DNA from: Bryoerythrophyllum caledonicum | Lineage: Eukaryota > Streptophyta > Bryopsida > Pottiales > Pottiaceae | DNA length: 64,000 nucleotides | Direction of reading: 5' to 3' | NCBI GenBank assembly: GCA_963971425.1 | Contig: OZ020515.1 | Span: 33,677,856 to 33,741,855, forward strand | Part shown: positions 63,334 through 64,000 of the stretch, one piece after another | How positions within the stretch are numbered: the first letter of the stretch is position 1 | Layout of the letters: the number at the start of each line of letters is the position of its first letter | Program-made: the position numbers and the translations under genes | The notes under the pieces: model-generated | The model's input: the letters and a program-made list of their open reading frames with translations, nothing else | What the model was told of the DNA's origin: nothing | Databases searched by the model: none

Positions 63334-64000
63334 GATTCTAGCTGCCCGTCTCCCTCATACTCTCCCTGGCCTCCCTCGCCAATGGAGAGGCAAGGTTGCA
63401 CCCTAAACCATCACAGAGGACACGAAAAGACAGAGAGGCCGGGGTGCAGCGTGAAAGAAAAGAGCCTCACAGCAAGTAGGAGTGAGAACACCGAAGCAGG
63501 AGACGTGCTGGAGCAGGCGAAAGATCCATTCTCAAACAGATACTTCACAGAGGCATGAAGAAAAAGTCCGTTGTGCCACGTGGGCTGAATTGTTGGCCTC
63601 CACAAATGGCTTTTGTGGGCTCCTCCTACCATAGAAACCGGCTCTTTTGAGGATGGAATTGCCAAGTATTATTGGCGGTTTTACATCATGGCATGAATGG
63701 GCATGGACTATTGTTAAAATTAGTGAATGCGTCGGAGTGCATGTAAGATAGACGGAACTAGGATAAACCGAATTTAGTTTTAGGGTAAATAATACCCGAT
63801 TTCAACTTTTCTTGTTGGTGGTTTTAGGCCATTTGTAGGAGGGTCATGGCCCCCACCTACTGACGCTCACCCAACTTTCTTCACATGTGACTTTGAAAAT
63901 TCATAACTAATTCATATCACATCGGAAAAATATGAAATCACTTGGGTTGAAATTGTGATTCTATTGGCTATCACTGAAAAATAATTTTATTATTATTTGG
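63334..64000. other. no recognisable gene; likely promoter flank
   Basis: Upstream of the secreted-protein gene (minus strand). An 84-codon minus frame at 63411-63665 has no supporting motif. The last 250 bp are AT-rich. Confidence 0.4.

Overview
The window looks like nuclear DNA of a streptophyte plant outside the seed plants (charophyte alga, bryophyte, lycophyte or fern; the species cannot be named from sequence alone). Reasons: spliced genes with GT-AG introns, plant ferritin and filament-like plant protein (FPP) exons, a plant-type FCP1-like phosphatase with a DxNG motif, degenerate TTTAGGG-type telomere-like repeats, and Ty3/gypsy, pogo and DUF7869-type element proteins. The sequence is mostly accessory and repeat-rich; most genes carry lesions.

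Layout. 1-3.96 kb: minus-strand DUF7869-type (transposase-like) gene running off the left edge, with one frameshift and a 5' intron full of short palindromes. 4-8.3 kb: AT-rich, no genes, with a duplicated ~450-bp block, a telomere-like tract and three 21-nt units. 8.3-25.5 kb: plus-strand gene A, a decayed ParB-like plus amino-methyltransferase-like gene, split inside an exon by an 11-kb Ty3/gypsy element (11133-22178, minus strand, no LTR difference noticed). 25.7-27.8 kb: FCP1-like phosphatase and an unknown Ser/Pro-rich reading frame. 28-31.1 kb: mostly non-coding, one acidic ORF ending in a transposon-like terminal repeat, and a duplicated ~210-bp block. 31.1-49.1 kb: minus-strand gene D, a second ParB/methyltransferase-like gene with its 5' half duplicated in tandem, broken by a second Ty3/gypsy element (34204-43696, intronic) and a solo LTR (44257-46507, inside the ParB exon). 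49.6-54.1 kb: two decayed transposase genes (zinc-binding DDE-like, then pogo/Tigger). 54.4-59.2 kb: a cluster of host gene pieces (RING finger, ferritin 3' exons, FPP exons). 59.3-63.0 kb: a 653-codon gene of unknown function in a stretch packed with CCGGA/TTCCGGAA motifs, then a small secreted cysteine-containing protein gene.

The most unusual signal is the set of short palindrome families confined to particular loci. A 21-nt palindrome (arms TTATCCTCG / CGAGGATAA, 3-nt centre) occurs about 23 times between 2.6 and 27 kb, mostly in introns, twice translated inside an exon of gene A, and never seen in the inserted retrotransposon or after 27 kb. Gene D introns carry a different hairpin family (GTGTGCCGC arms), the last locus is filled with CCGGA, and 6.3 kb has a short array of another 21-nt unit.

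The second point is the pair of ParB-like/amino-methyltransferase-like genes, a domain pairing familiar from phages and prokaryotic mobile elements. Both have eroded catalytic motifs, several in-frame stops and retrotransposon insertions. Most in-frame stops could have come from CAG/CAA by C-to-T change, which suggests decay of methylated DNA, but at least one (Lys to TAA) and two in the pogo gene cannot be Gln codons, so a changed genetic code is unlikely.
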